Source of the DNA: Nocardioides oceani
GTDB taxonomy: Bacteria > Actinomycetota > Actinomycetes > Propionibacteriales > Nocardioidaceae
Assembly: GCF_030412965.1 (NCBI RefSeq)
Contig: NZ_JAUHJQ010000004.1
Coordinates: forward strand, 285,580 to 349,579
Direction: 5' to 3'
Length of the DNA: 64,000 nucleotides
Shown here: piece by piece, positions 45,896 through 53,139 of the stretch
Position numbering within the stretch: position 1 is the stretch's first letter
How the letters are laid out: every line of letters begins with the position of its first letter
Program-made: the position numbers and the translations under genes
Notes under the pieces: model-generated
Told to the model about the DNA's origin: nothing
The model's input: the letters and a program-made list of their open reading frames with translations, nothing else
The model's database searches: none

Positions 45896-46771
45896 GTGAC
45901 CACGGTGCGCGAACGGCTCGGCGAGGCCCTCTTCCTGCGGGTCGCCGGCCCCGACGGCGCGAAGCAGGCGGCGCGGATCCACGGCCGGCCGGGCCCGCGC
46001 TGGTTCGAGCCGGACAGCGCGATCGCGCGCGTCCACGGCGACGCATCGATGTTCGTCGGCGGCATCCGCGCGCTGCTGCTGCAGACGCTGCACCCCGCGG
46101 CGATGCGGGCGGTCTCCGAGCACTCCGGCTTCCGGGGGGACATGTGGGGCCGGCTCGCGCGGACCAGCACGTTCCTCGCGGTCACCACCTTCGGGCACGC
46201 CGACGACGCCCAGCAGGCGGTCGACGCGGTGCGCCGCATCCACGACCGGATCACCGGCACGATGCCGGACGGCTCGACGTACGCCGCCAGCGACCCGCAC
46301 CTGCTGCGCTGGGTCCACGTCGCGGAGGTCGACAGCTTCCTGCTGGCTCACACGACGTACGGGGCGGAGCCGCTGGACCAGGCCGGCCGCGACGAGTACG
46401 TCGCGCAGGTCGCCGAGGTCGGCCGCCGGCTCGGCGTCGTCGACCCGCCGACGACCGAGGCCGAGCTGCGCGAGGCGCTCGCGGCGTACCGTCCCGAGCT
46501 GCGCGGCACCCCCGAGGCCCGCGAGGCGGTGCGCTACCTGCTGTTCAAGCCGCCGCTCCCGCTGCCGGCCCGCGCGCCGTACGGCGTGCTGGTGGCCGCC
46601 GCGGTCGGGCTGATGCCGGCGTGGACCCGCCGGCACCTGCTGCTGCCGTGGCTGCCGGTCTCGGAGCGGACCGTCGTGCGCGTGCTCGGCTCGTTCGCGG
46701 TCGGCACGATCCGCTGGGCGATGACGCCGCCGTCCCAGCGGGCGTCGGCCGCCGCCTCCGGCGATTCTTGA
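45896..46771 (+). CDS. Oxygenase MpaB family protein (DUF2236)
   Basis: A 291-aa protein of the DUF2236/latex-clearing/MpaB-like family, whose studied members are haem or metal oxygenases. Visible blocks are IARVHGDASMFVGGIRALLLQTLHPAAMRAVSEHSGF, ARTSTFLAVTTFGHADDAQQAVDAVRRIH and LLRWVHVAEVDSFL. The conserved His residues in LHPAAM and WVHVAEVDSF are candidate ligands. The substrate is unknown. It is divergent from the sigma operon. Confidence 0.85.
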   Translation: MTTVRERLGEALFLRVAGPDGAKQAARIHGRPGPRWFEPDSAIARVHGDASMFVGGIRALLLQTLHPAAMRAVSEHSGFRGDMWGRLARTSTFLAVTTFGHADDAQQAVDAVRRIHDRITGTMPDGSTYAASDPHLLRWVHVAEVDSFLLAHTTYGAEPLDQAGRDEYVAQVAEVGRRLGVVDPPTTEAELREALAAYRPELRGTPEAREAVRYLLFKPPLPLPARAPYGVLVAAAVGLMPAWTRRHLLLPWLPVSERTVVRVLGSFAVGTIRWAMTPPSQRASAAASGDS

Positions 46772-46815
46772 GCGAACGCTGAGCCGATCTTGTGCGGGGC
46801 GGGGGTCGCGCTTCC

Positions 46816-46821
46816 TACGCT
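46816..46821 (+). promoter_or_regulatory. -10 element for leaderless secreted-protein gene
   Basis: TACGCT ends exactly 6 nt before ATG 46828, which supports ATG 46828 over the in-frame upstream alternative. Confidence 0.5.
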
Positions 46822-46827
46822 GTCCGC

Positions 46828-48078
46828 ATGGGGACCCTCACCGCCCGCCGCCGGGCCTCGGCGCTCGCGCTCGTCGTCGGCCTGCTCGCGTCGCTGGTGG
46901 TCGCGCTGGTGCCGGCCGCGCCGGCGCAGGCCGCGAACGGCAAGGTGGTCGGTGAGGTCATCGGCAGCCAGGGGCGCGGCGTCAACGTCAAGATGCTGTG
47001 GTTCGACAAGGACTGGCGCTACCTCGGTGCCCGCAGGGTCCAGGGCAACATCTACTCGCTGTCGCTGAAGCCGGGCACCTACCACCTGCAGTTCGTCGAC
47101 CAGCGCCCCTCCTACGACGTCACGAAGTACGCCCCGAGCGACGTCCGCGTCGTCGTGCGCTCGGGCGTCGTCGTCCAGCGCAACGTGAAGATGCGCCGCG
47201 GCGCCGCGATCACCGGGACCGTCCGCGCCGGCGGCCGGACGGCCGGTGGTGCCCGGGTGGTCGCCGCGAACGGCAACGAGCAGTCCTACGAGGTCAAGGC
47301 CAACCGCAAGGGCCAGTTCGCGATCGGCGGGCTGCCCGCCGGCAGCTACTCGGTCTTCACCTTCGACCGCCAGGAGACCTGGGTCGGGAAGTCGCTGTGG
47401 GTGCCGGGCCTCAAGCGCGGCCAGGCCTCGAACGTCCGGATCGCGCTGACCAAGCGCGGCGGCAGCCTGCTGGTCCAGCTGCGCCGCCCCGACGGCGGCA
47501 AGATGCCCGGCTCGTTCTTCGTCACCGCGGTCAGCAAGGTCACCGGCCAGTTCTGGACCCAGCGCGCCCGCCGCGGCGAGGTCGCCTTCCGCAACCTCTT
47601 CCCCGGCGGCTACCGGCTCGTCGCGCCGGGCGTCGGCAACTACTTCGCCCGCACCGCCAACATCCAGGGCGCCCGCGTCCACGCCGGCCGCGCGGACCTG
47701 GCCAGCTCCTTCCGGTGGAGCCAGCGCGGCGCCTGGATCACCGGCACCGTCGTGGACGAGGCGGACGCCGAGACGCCGATGGCGCGTGCCCAGGTCATGC
47801 TCTTCGACAAGTTCGGCACCAAGCTCGACGAGACCTCGACCAGCAGCAGCGGGCGGTTCACCCTCGACGGCCAGCTCGCCACGCAGAGCGGGCTGAAGAT
47901 CGTGGTCAACCCCGAGCCGAACGGCGGGGGCTGGATGGCCGGCGCGGAGTGGTGCCAGTTCGAGGGCACCACGTCGGGCCCGTGGTCGGTCTTCACCGGT
48001 GAGCAGCTGCCGATCGACGAGCCGATCCTGCTCCCCCACCGGATCACCAAGGACACCTCCGAGCAGTGCCTCGTCTGA
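46828..48078 (+). CDS. Secreted protein with carboxypeptidase-regulatory/Ig-like repeats
   Basis: A 416-aa exported protein. A signal peptide with the core ALALVVGLLASLVVALVPAAPAQA is cleaved probably after AQA. The mature part is a row of prealbumin-like beta modules: GKVVGEVIGSQGRGVNVKMLWFD, GAAITGTVRAGGRTAGGARVVA, and AWITGTVVDEADAETPMARAQVMLFD, each starting with a hydrophobic G-x-V strand. There is no enzyme motif or anchor. It is likely a cell-surface or binding protein; the ligand is unknown. Confidence 0.75.
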   Translation: MGTLTARRRASALALVVGLLASLVVALVPAAPAQAANGKVVGEVIGSQGRGVNVKMLWFDKDWRYLGARRVQGNIYSLSLKPGTYHLQFVDQRPSYDVTKYAPSDVRVVVRSGVVVQRNVKMRRGAAITGTVRAGGRTAGGARVVAANGNEQSYEVKANRKGQFAIGGLPAGSYSVFTFDRQETWVGKSLWVPGLKRGQASNVRIALTKRGGSLLVQLRRPDGGKMPGSFFVTAVSKVTGQFWTQRARRGEVAFRNLFPGGYRLVAPGVGNYFARTANIQGARVHAGRADLASSFRWSQRGAWITGTVVDEADAETPMARAQVMLFDKFGTKLDETSTSSSGRFTLDGQLATQSGLKIVVNPEPNGGGWMAGAEWCQFEGTTSGPWSVFTGEQLPIDEPILLPHRITKDTSEQCLV

Positions 48079-48107
48079 TCCCCGGCCGGCCACCGACCGG
48101 TCCGGGC

Positions 48108-48482
48108 TCAGACGACCGACATGTCCGCGTCGCCCCAGTAGGCGCGCATGCTGGTGATCCTGGCGTCGTCGTCGAAGGTCATCACGTCGAACGGCGCCAG
48201 CACGTAGGTCTGGTCACCGGCCCTGGTGCGCACCTCGAACGCGAAGACCGCCTCGCCCGCGACGACGCGCGCGTCGACCAGCCGGGTCTCCTGGTCGAGC
48301 CCCTCGAGCGTCGCGTAGAACGCCCGGATCGCCTCGCGGGTGGTCAGCGGCTCGCTGCCCACCGGGTCCTCGACGGTCGCCCCGTCGGCGTACAGGTCGA
48401 CGATCTCGTCCGCGGTGCCGGTCGCGACCAGCGCGACGTACCTCTCGACGACGGCGCGGACCGCTTCGTTGCTCGCTGGCAT
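48108..48482 (-). CDS. SnoaL-like/NTF2 family (ketosteroid isomerase-like) protein
   Basis: A 124-aa cone-shaped alpha+beta barrel protein. SNEAVRAVVERYVALVATGTADEIVDLYADGATVEDPVGSEPLTTREAIRAFYATL is the typical SnoaL/steroid-delta-isomerase opening, and FDVMTFDDDARITSMRAYWG is the final strand. The ATG at 48482 is 7 nt after TACGGT. It is divergent from the HD-hydrolase gene with 35 bp between starts. The substrate is unknown. Confidence 0.87.
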   Translation of the reverse strand: MPASNEAVRAVVERYVALVATGTADEIVDLYADGATVEDPVGSEPLTTREAIRAFYATLEGLDQETRLVDARVVAGEAVFAFEVRTRAGDQTYVLAPFDVMTFDDDARITSMRAYWGDADMSVV

Positions 48483-48489
48483 GGCTCGC

Positions 48490-48495
48490 ACCGTA
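48490..48495 (-). promoter_or_regulatory. -10 element for leaderless SnoaL-like gene
   Basis: On the minus strand TACGGT ends 7 nt before ATG 48482. The divergent CACACT for the HD gene lies 10 bp away at 48506-48511. Confidence 0.45.
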
Positions 48496-48505
48496 GCGGC
48501 TTTGC

Positions 48506-48511
48506 CACACT
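48506..48511 (+). promoter_or_regulatory. -10 element for leaderless HD-hydrolase gene
   Basis: CACACT ends exactly 6 nt before GTG 48518. Confidence 0.4.
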
Positions 48512-48517
48512 GGGCGG

Positions 48518-49141
48518 GTGGACGACGACCATCTGCACGCCTCCTGGCCCCTGACCACCGGCGAGGAGGTGCGCGACGCGCTGGCCGCGGCGTACGCCGC
48601 GAGCGACCGCGACTACCACGACACGCGGCACCTGGCGGAGGTGCTGGCCCGGCTGGCGGAGCTCGCCGACCGGGGAGCGGCCTACGACCCGGTGCCGGTG
48701 CTGCTGGCCGCGTGGTTCCACGACGGGGTCTACGACGGCGAGCGCGACGCCGAGGAGCGCTCCGCCGCCTGGGCCGAGGACGCCCTCGCGGGGCTGGTCC
48801 CCGAGCCGGTCGTGGCCGAGGTCGCGCGGCTCGTGCGGCTCACCGAGACCCACCGCCCGGCCGACGACGACGCCAACGGCTGCGCGCTCTCCGACGCGGA
48901 CCTGGCGATCCTGGCGGCGCCGCGGGCGCGGTACGACGAGTACGTCGCCGCCGTGCGCCGGGAGTTCGCCCATCTCGACGACGACACCTTCCGCGAGGGC
49001 CGCGCGCAGGTGCTGCGGTCGCTGGCCGCCAAGGAGCACCTGTTCCACACGCCTTGGGCGCGCGAGCACTGGGAGGCGCCGGCCCGGGCCAACCTGGCCC
49101 GCGAGCTGGAGGAGCTCGCCGGCGCAGCGGCCTCCGCCTAG
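48518..49141 (+). CDS. Predicted metal-dependent HD-domain phosphohydrolase
   Basis: A 207-aa protein related to COG4339. The metal-binding His/Asp motifs are YHDTRHLAEVLARL near residue 36 and LLAAWFHDGVYDGERDAEERSA near 68-90. The later part has LSDADLAILAAPRARYDEYVAAVRREFAHL, typical of the family. The substrate is unknown. The TAG stop forms a CTAG shared with the stop of the convergent DUF4031 gene. Confidence 0.86.
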   Translation: MDDDHLHASWPLTTGEEVRDALAAAYAASDRDYHDTRHLAEVLARLAELADRGAAYDPVPVLLAAWFHDGVYDGERDAEERSAAWAEDALAGLVPEPVVAEVARLVRLTETHRPADDDANGCALSDADLAILAAPRARYDEYVAAVRREFAHLDDDTFREGRAQVLRSLAAKEHLFHTPWAREHWEAPARANLARELEELAGAAASA

Positions 49142-49398
49142 CGGCCGGTCTTGCGGCGTCGCAGCCCCGCCGCGACGAGCCGTGCGACGAGCTCGCGGGA
49201 GCTGACCGGGTGGGCGCCGGAGGAGACGACCCGGTCGTACCACTCCGCCGGCACGTCGTAGTGGTCGCGGTCGAAGCCGCGCTCGGGGAGACCGAGCGTG
49301 CGGGCGAACGCGTGCAGCTCCTCGAAGGAGGCGTCGCTGGCGACGTGCGACCACAGCCGGCCGTGGCCGGGGGCGTTCGGCGGGTCGATGAGGATCAC
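49138..49398 (-). CDS. DUF4031 domain-containing protein
   Basis: An 86-aa protein starting ILIDPPNAPGHGRLWSHVASDASFEELHAFARTLGLPERGFDRDHYDVP, the DUF4031 signature. The function of the family is unknown. The GTG at 49398 has GAGGG about 10 nt upstream. It begins 10 bp after the cutC stop and looks co-transcribed. The open frame upstream lies in cutC out of frame. Confidence 0.82.
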   Translation of the reverse strand: MILIDPPNAPGHGRLWSHVASDASFEELHAFARTLGLPERGFDRDHYDVPAEWYDRVVSSGAHPVSSRELVARLVAAGLRRRKTGR

Positions 49399-49408
49399 CG
49401 GCCGACCC

Positions 49409-50122
49409 TCACCCCAGCAGCCGGCGCCAGGAGCGGACGTGTCCGGCGTCGACGTAGGAGCGGTACGACGCGCCGGGTCGCACCTGGGTGTCCACCGCGA
49501 GCTGGCGCACCCCGGCGCGCAGCAGCCACGGGACGTGCTCGGCCAGGAGCCCGCCGCCCGCCACGACGAGTCGCGCGACGGCCGGGTCGGCGGCGGTGGC
49601 CAGCAGGTCGTCGTACCCGACGGCCATCCCCTGCGGCGACCCCGCGGAGCGGACGCCGACGAGCCCGGGCAGCGTGCGGACGCGGCGCCAGGAACGGCGG
49701 GGGTCCAGGGAGGCGTCGAAGGCGTCGGAGAAGGTCCACGGCAGGCCGTCGGGCAGCCGCTCGGCCAGGTGCGTGCACACGGCGAGGTCGACCTCGAGGT
49801 CGGCGTCGAGGAACCCGAAGGAGAAGCCGGCCGCACCGCACGCGGCGTAGTCGGCGGCCAGACCGACGAGCCGGGCCAGCTCGCCGCCGGTCGTCGTCCA
49901 GGAGTCGGTCAGCCGGAGCTCGACGTGGACGGGCAGGTCGGACTCGCGGCAGACCGCCGAGACCACGGCGGGCTCCGGGGAGAGCCGGCCGGGCGCCGCC
50001 AGCCGGATGCGGTGCGCCCCGCCCTCGGCGGCGCCGGGCACGTCGCGCTCGTGCGCGACCGCTACCTCCAGCACCGGCGCGAGCGCCGGATCGCGCGCCG
50101 GGTCGAGCACCGTGTCTCCCAC
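49409..50122 (-). CDS. cutC: CutC family protein
   Basis: A 237-aa TIM-barrel protein of the CutC family. The signature is LEVAVAHERDVPGAAEGGAHRIRL, then LRLTDSWTTTGGELARLVGLAADYAACGAAGFSFGFLDADLEVD and WTFSDAFDASLDPRRSW (HRAFD equivalent, here SDAFD). The link of CutC to copper homeostasis is disputed. The GTG at 50122 follows TAGCCT and 6 nt. It is a divergent member compared with E. coli CutC, lacking the usual His. Confidence 0.85.
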   Translation of the reverse strand: MGDTVLDPARDPALAPVLEVAVAHERDVPGAAEGGAHRIRLAAPGRLSPEPAVVSAVCRESDLPVHVELRLTDSWTTTGGELARLVGLAADYAACGAAGFSFGFLDADLEVDLAVCTHLAERLPDGLPWTFSDAFDASLDPRRSWRRVRTLPGLVGVRSAGSPQGMAVGYDDLLATAADPAVARLVVAGGGLLAEHVPWLLRAGVRQLAVDTQVRPGASYRSYVDAGHVRSWRRLLG

Positions 50123-50128
50123 GGGCCC

Positions 50129-50134
50129 AGGCTA
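50129..50134 (-). promoter_or_regulatory. -10 element for cutC, overlapping a TAG stop
   Basis: On the minus strand TAGCCT ends 6 nt before GTG 50122. Its TAG is the stop codon (50132-50134) of the 74-aa gene upstream. Confidence 0.5.
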
Positions 50135-50356
50135 GGGCCCGGTGCCCGTCACCGGCGCCCACCGGCGCGCCACGTCGGCGAGGACCCGCCCGACCAGCGC
50201 CGGCGGCGGCCGCTCCCAGACCTCCTCCCAGCTGGTGCGCCCCTCGCGGACCCGGGTCCCGATGGCCTTCAGCTCGACCGGCGCGTCGCCCCCGCAGGCG
50301 GCTGCCAGCGACTCGCGCATCCCGTCGTCGAGCCGCTCCCCCGCGTCCGCGGTCAC
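50132..50356 (-). CDS. Small hypothetical protein after the WXG-like genes
   Basis: A 74-aa soluble protein, TADAGERLDDGMRESLAAACGGDAPVELKAIGTRV and later VWERPPPALVGRVLADVARRW. The GTG overlaps the preceding gene's stop as GTGA, so it is translationally coupled to the 240-aa protein. No family is recognised. In ESX-like clusters such a position often holds a chaperone or immunity protein, which is speculation here. Confidence 0.6.
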   Translation of the reverse strand: MTADAGERLDDGMRESLAAACGGDAPVELKAIGTRVREGRTSWEEVWERPPPALVGRVLADVARRWAPVTGTGP

Positions 50357-51075
50357 GCCGCCAGCTCCTCGAAGACCGCCAGCCGGTCGTGCTGGACCGC
50401 GGCCCAGTCGGCGACGGTGCGGTGCAGGTCCACGACGGTCTCGACGAGGCCGACCACCCGGCGCACGTCGTCGACGATGTCGGTGACGGCGTCGAGGCCG
50501 CGGAGCGCGAGCTCACCGGCGAACGTCGCCCAGCCGGCGGGGCCGCCGACCCGGGCCAGGAGCCGGCGGGCGAGACGCGCGATGGCCTTGCCGAGGTCGA
50601 CGAGCAGCTCCTCGACCCGCACGCCGAGGCGCTCGGAGACGTCGGCGATCTCCTCGAGCAGCAGCGAGCCGCGGCGCACCACCTCGGCCAGCCCGCGGGC
50701 CGCGACGGCCTGGACGCCCAGCCGGGCGGTGAAGGCGGTCCCGGCGAGCCCGTCCCACCGCGGGTCGACCGTCGCGGCGACCCGCAGCAGGTTGCCCGTC
50801 CACGTGCCGAGCGCGGCGGCCACCTGGTGGCACGCCGCCGCGTTCTGCCGGATCGCGCCGTAGTCGCCGGTCAGCGGGAGGACCAGCAGCTCCTCCAGCG
50901 AGCCCTCCGGCAGCAGCGGCAGCCCGGCGCCGACCTGGTTGAGGGTGCGGATGCCGGTGTTGACGACGTCGCGCAGGGCCGAGACGGAGGCGTCCCACAG
51001 CTCGAACGTCGCGTCGTGCCGCAGCTCGGGCAGGCCCGGCTCGGGATCGACCAGGTGCAGGCCGACCAGCATCAC
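50353..51075 (-). CDS. Helical protein of WXG/T7SS-associated type
   Basis: A 240-aa mainly helical protein without membrane segments. LWDASVSALRDVVNTGIRTLNQVGAGLPLLPEG is followed by ACHQVAAALGTWTGNLLRVAATVDPRWDGLAGTAF, a WxG-turn-containing helical pair, and long heptad-rich helices (SLLLEEIADVSERLGVRVEELLVDLGKAIARL). The start is GTG 51075 (GTGA overlap) or ATG 51072. It is probably an ESX-like partner or substrate, inferred from fold and context only. Confidence 0.55.
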   Translation of the reverse strand: MMLVGLHLVDPEPGLPELRHDATFELWDASVSALRDVVNTGIRTLNQVGAGLPLLPEGSLEELLVLPLTGDYGAIRQNAAACHQVAAALGTWTGNLLRVAATVDPRWDGLAGTAFTARLGVQAVAARGLAEVVRRGSLLLEEIADVSERLGVRVEELLVDLGKAIARLARRLLARVGGPAGWATFAGELALRGLDAVTDIVDDVRRVVGLVETVVDLHRTVADWAAVQHDRLAVFEELAA

Positions 51076-51395
51076 GCCACCTCCGGCAGCGGGGGCAGGC
51101 ACTCCGGGACCGCCGCGTCGGACGCCTCGATCTCCCGGGCGGCCGCCTCGACGCCCTGGACCAGGTCGGCGAGCGCGTCGACCGCCGTACGCCCCGCCGC
51201 CTCGAAAGCTGCCCGCACGCCGTCCATCGCCTCGGCCAGCGGCCGCAGCAGGCACACCGGGCTGGGCTCGAAGCCGTCGCGCCGCGCCACCCAGGCCACC
51301 GCGTGCGCGGTGATGTCGGCGGCCTGCCCGGCCGCCTCGTCGAGGACGCCCGGCAACCGCCGCAGCTCCTCCCAGTCCCTCACGAACAGGTCCAT
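51072..51395 (-). CDS. WXG100-like small helical protein
   Basis: A 107-aa all-helical protein, DLFVRDWEELRRLPGVLDEAAGQAADITAHAVAWVARRDGF, then a second amphipathic helix AMDGVRAAFEAAGRTAVDALADLVQGVEAAAREIEA. Size and two-helix layout are ESAT-6-like, though the central WXG is not clear. The start ATG 51395 has a strong GGGAGGTGGGAG ribosome site. It heads a coupled three-gene unit. Confidence 0.55.
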   Translation of the reverse strand: MDLFVRDWEELRRLPGVLDEAAGQAADITAHAVAWVARRDGFEPSPVCLLRPLAEAMDGVRAAFEAAGRTAVDALADLVQGVEAAAREIEASDAAVPECLPPLPEVA

Positions 51396-51413
51396 CTCCC
51401 ACCTCCCGAGCGG

Positions 51414-51432
51414 GGGTCGCGCAGCGCGACCC
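51414..51432. promoter_or_regulatory. 19-bp palindrome between the WXG-like operon and a divergent gene
   Basis: GGGTCGCGCAGCGCGACCC is a perfect palindrome around a central A. Further GGGGG/CCCCC symmetry flanks it. It sits in the 94-bp divergent intergenic region, 19 bp upstream of the start of the WXG-like gene. Operator function is an inference. Confidence 0.5.
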
Positions 51433-51489
51433 GGTCCCCCGGGATTGCCCGGCGCGGGCGGGCCTTGAAACGCGCGCCACGATGGGCCT

Positions 51490-51831
51490 GTGGACAACGC
51501 GCTGCTGATGAACGCCCGGGCCCGGGTGCTGGCCGACCTGGAGGCGCGTCGGCACGCCACGGCCGCCGCCGTCTCGGCGCTGGAGGACGCCTGCTCGGCG
51601 CGGCAGTGGTGGGCGGAGCAGTGGCCGCAGGGCGAGGTGTACGTCGCCGGGCTGGTCGCCCAGGACGTGCAGGACGCGCTGCTGGAGACCGCGGGCCGGT
51701 GGCCGCTGTGCCTCAGCTGCGAGGACGCCCCCGAGCACGCGCTCTACATCCAGCCCGACCTCGGCGGACCGGACCCGGTCTGGGTGTGCGAGGAGTCCGG
51801 CCAGGCGATCGCGCCGCTGGGCGGTCTGTAG
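51490..51831 (+). CDS. Hypothetical protein with C-terminal cysteine cluster
   Basis: A 113-aa soluble protein. The N-terminal half is helical (NARARVLADLEARRHATAAAVSALEDACSARQWWAEQWP). The C-terminus has CLSCEDAPEHALYIQPDLGGPDPVWVCEESG, a Cx2C and a later Cys that could bind zinc. No family is recognised. GTG 51490 is 6 nt after CACGAT. It is divergent from the WXG-like unit. Confidence 0.6.
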   Translation: MDNALLMNARARVLADLEARRHATAAAVSALEDACSARQWWAEQWPQGEVYVAGLVAQDVQDALLETAGRWPLCLSCEDAPEHALYIQPDLGGPDPVWVCEESGQAIAPLGGL

Positions 51832-51852
51832 CCGCCGGCCGTGCCCGCCCGG

Positions 51853-51882
51853 CGGCTGTGCCCGGCTGTGCCCGGCTGTGCC
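51853..51882 (+). repeat. Three exact 10-bp tandem repeats
   Basis: CGGCTGTGCC is repeated three times just after the stop of the 113-aa gene and before the convergent DUF4287 gene. The flanking GCCGGG/CCCGGC can fold into a hairpin. Confidence 0.85.
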
Positions 51883-51897
51883 GCCGGGCCCGCGGGG

Positions 51898-52188
51898 TCA
51901 GGCGTCGGGGCGGGTGGCCCGCCCGTCGAGCCAGAGCGTGTCGGAGGCGTCGCGGTGGCTGCCGCTGGTGCCGACGTGCTTGCTGCTGATCCGCGGGCCC
52001 TTGACCACCACGTGGGCGAGCGCGGCGGCGTGCCCGTGGCCGAGCCCGTGCTCGGCCTTGAACCACGCGATCACCTCGCTGGTCCGCGACGAGGTGTCGA
52101 GGCCGTGGGCGTTGGCCTGCTCCACCAGCGCCCGGGGGGTGAGCCCGGTCTGCTCCTCGGCCTTGTCGAGATAGGCCTGGAAGGACAT
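51898..52188 (-). CDS. DUF4287 domain-containing protein
   Basis: A 96-aa protein, SFQAYLDKAEEQTGLTPRALVEQANAHGLDTSSRTSEVIAWFKAEHGLGHGHAAALAHVV, which matches the DUF4287 family; such proteins can be fused to DUF5655. The function is unknown. The start ATG 52188 has CAGGAG 5 nt upstream. It lies 125 bp downstream of the gntR gene in the same direction. Confidence 0.82.
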   Translation of the reverse strand: MSFQAYLDKAEEQTGLTPRALVEQANAHGLDTSSRTSEVIAWFKAEHGLGHGHAAALAHVVVKGPRISSKHVGTSGSHRDASDTLWLDGRATRPDA

Positions 52189-52313
52189 GGCGCGCTCCTG
52201 TCGTCGGTGCCCGGGCGGCACGGTCGAGGTGGCCGACCGGCGCCGGGCGGCGTACTCATCGCTCGCGGGCGTGGGACGTCCCACGGGTGACCCCGACAGG
52301 CCGAGGAAGACCC

Positions 52314-53033
52314 TCAGGACTCCTGGCCGAGCTGCACCCAGAGGGTGAACCGGTCCGCGCGGTAGACGGTGCGCGAGACCTCGACGACCTTCTCGCCGGC
52401 GATCGCGCGGCGGGAGTGCCGCAGGACCGAGGCACCGGCCTCGACCTCGAGCAGCGCGGCCTCCTCGGTGGTGGCCTTGTCGGCGGTGATGGAGTCCTCG
52501 GCCCAGGTCGGGCGCAGGCCGCGCGACTCCAGCGCGTCGTACAGGCTGGTCGGCATGCCGCTCTGCAGGAAGCCGGGCAGGAGCACCTCGTTGAGATAGG
52601 CGTCCTCGAGGCACATCGGCTTGGCGTCGGCGCGACGCAGCCGGCGCCAGTGGATGACGGCGTCGCCCTCGCTGAGGCTGAGCGCTCGGGCGACGCCCGG
52701 GCCGGCCTGCTCGCGGCGGGCGAGGAGGGTCTGGGACTCGGCGAGGAGGCCCCGCCGGTTCATCTCCTCGGTGTAGCCGGTGATCTTGCTGGCGGTGCGG
52801 CGCGGCCGCGCCACGAACGTTCCGCGGCCGGGGATCCGCTCGAGCAGACCCTCCACGACCAGCGCGTCCATGGCTTGGCGCACGGTCATCCGTGCGACGC
52901 CGAAACGGTGGACCAGCTCACGCTCCGAGGGAGCGGGCGATCCGGGAGCGCACCCGGTGACCAGGGAACGCACGTACTCGCGCACCTGGACGTGCTTGAG
53001 CGCACGTCCATCAGTCACCAGCACTTCGTCCAC
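52314..53033 (-). CDS. GntR family regulator, HutC/UTRA subfamily
   Basis: A 239-aa repressor. The N-terminal winged helix is APSERELVHRFGVARMTVRQAMDALVVEGLLERIPGRGTFVA. The UTRA ligand-binding domain follows from GYTEEMNRRGLLAES to FTLWVQLGQ. Such regulators bind sugars, amino acids or similar effectors. The GTG at 53033 follows TACGCT by 7 nt, with GGGACA 18 nt further upstream. Targets are not evident; the DUF4287 gene or the ABC transporter are candidates. Confidence 0.9.
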   Translation of the reverse strand: MDEVLVTDGRALKHVQVREYVRSLVTGCAPGSPAPSERELVHRFGVARMTVRQAMDALVVEGLLERIPGRGTFVARPRRTASKITGYTEEMNRRGLLAESQTLLARREQAGPGVARALSLSEGDAVIHWRRLRRADAKPMCLEDAYLNEVLLPGFLQSGMPTSLYDALESRGLRPTWAEDSITADKATTEEAALLEVEAGASVLRHSRRAIAGEKVVEVSRTVYRADRFTLWVQLGQES

Positions 53034-53040
53034 GAGGGTG

Positions 53041-53070
53041 AGCGTAGGCGGACCAGACCACCCCTGTCCC
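53041..53070 (-). promoter_or_regulatory. Promoter of the gntR gene (leaderless)
   Basis: On the minus strand GGGACA and TACGCT (53041-53046) are separated by 18 nt, and TACGCT ends 7 nt before GTG 53033. This is one of the few leaderless starts here with a recognisable -35 (GACA). Confidence 0.5.
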
Positions 53071-53139
53071 CGGTTTGGCGAAGGAAACGCGGACGTGAGG
53101 CAGCGGACGCCGTCCGGAGGCCCGATCCGGCCGGTCCGG

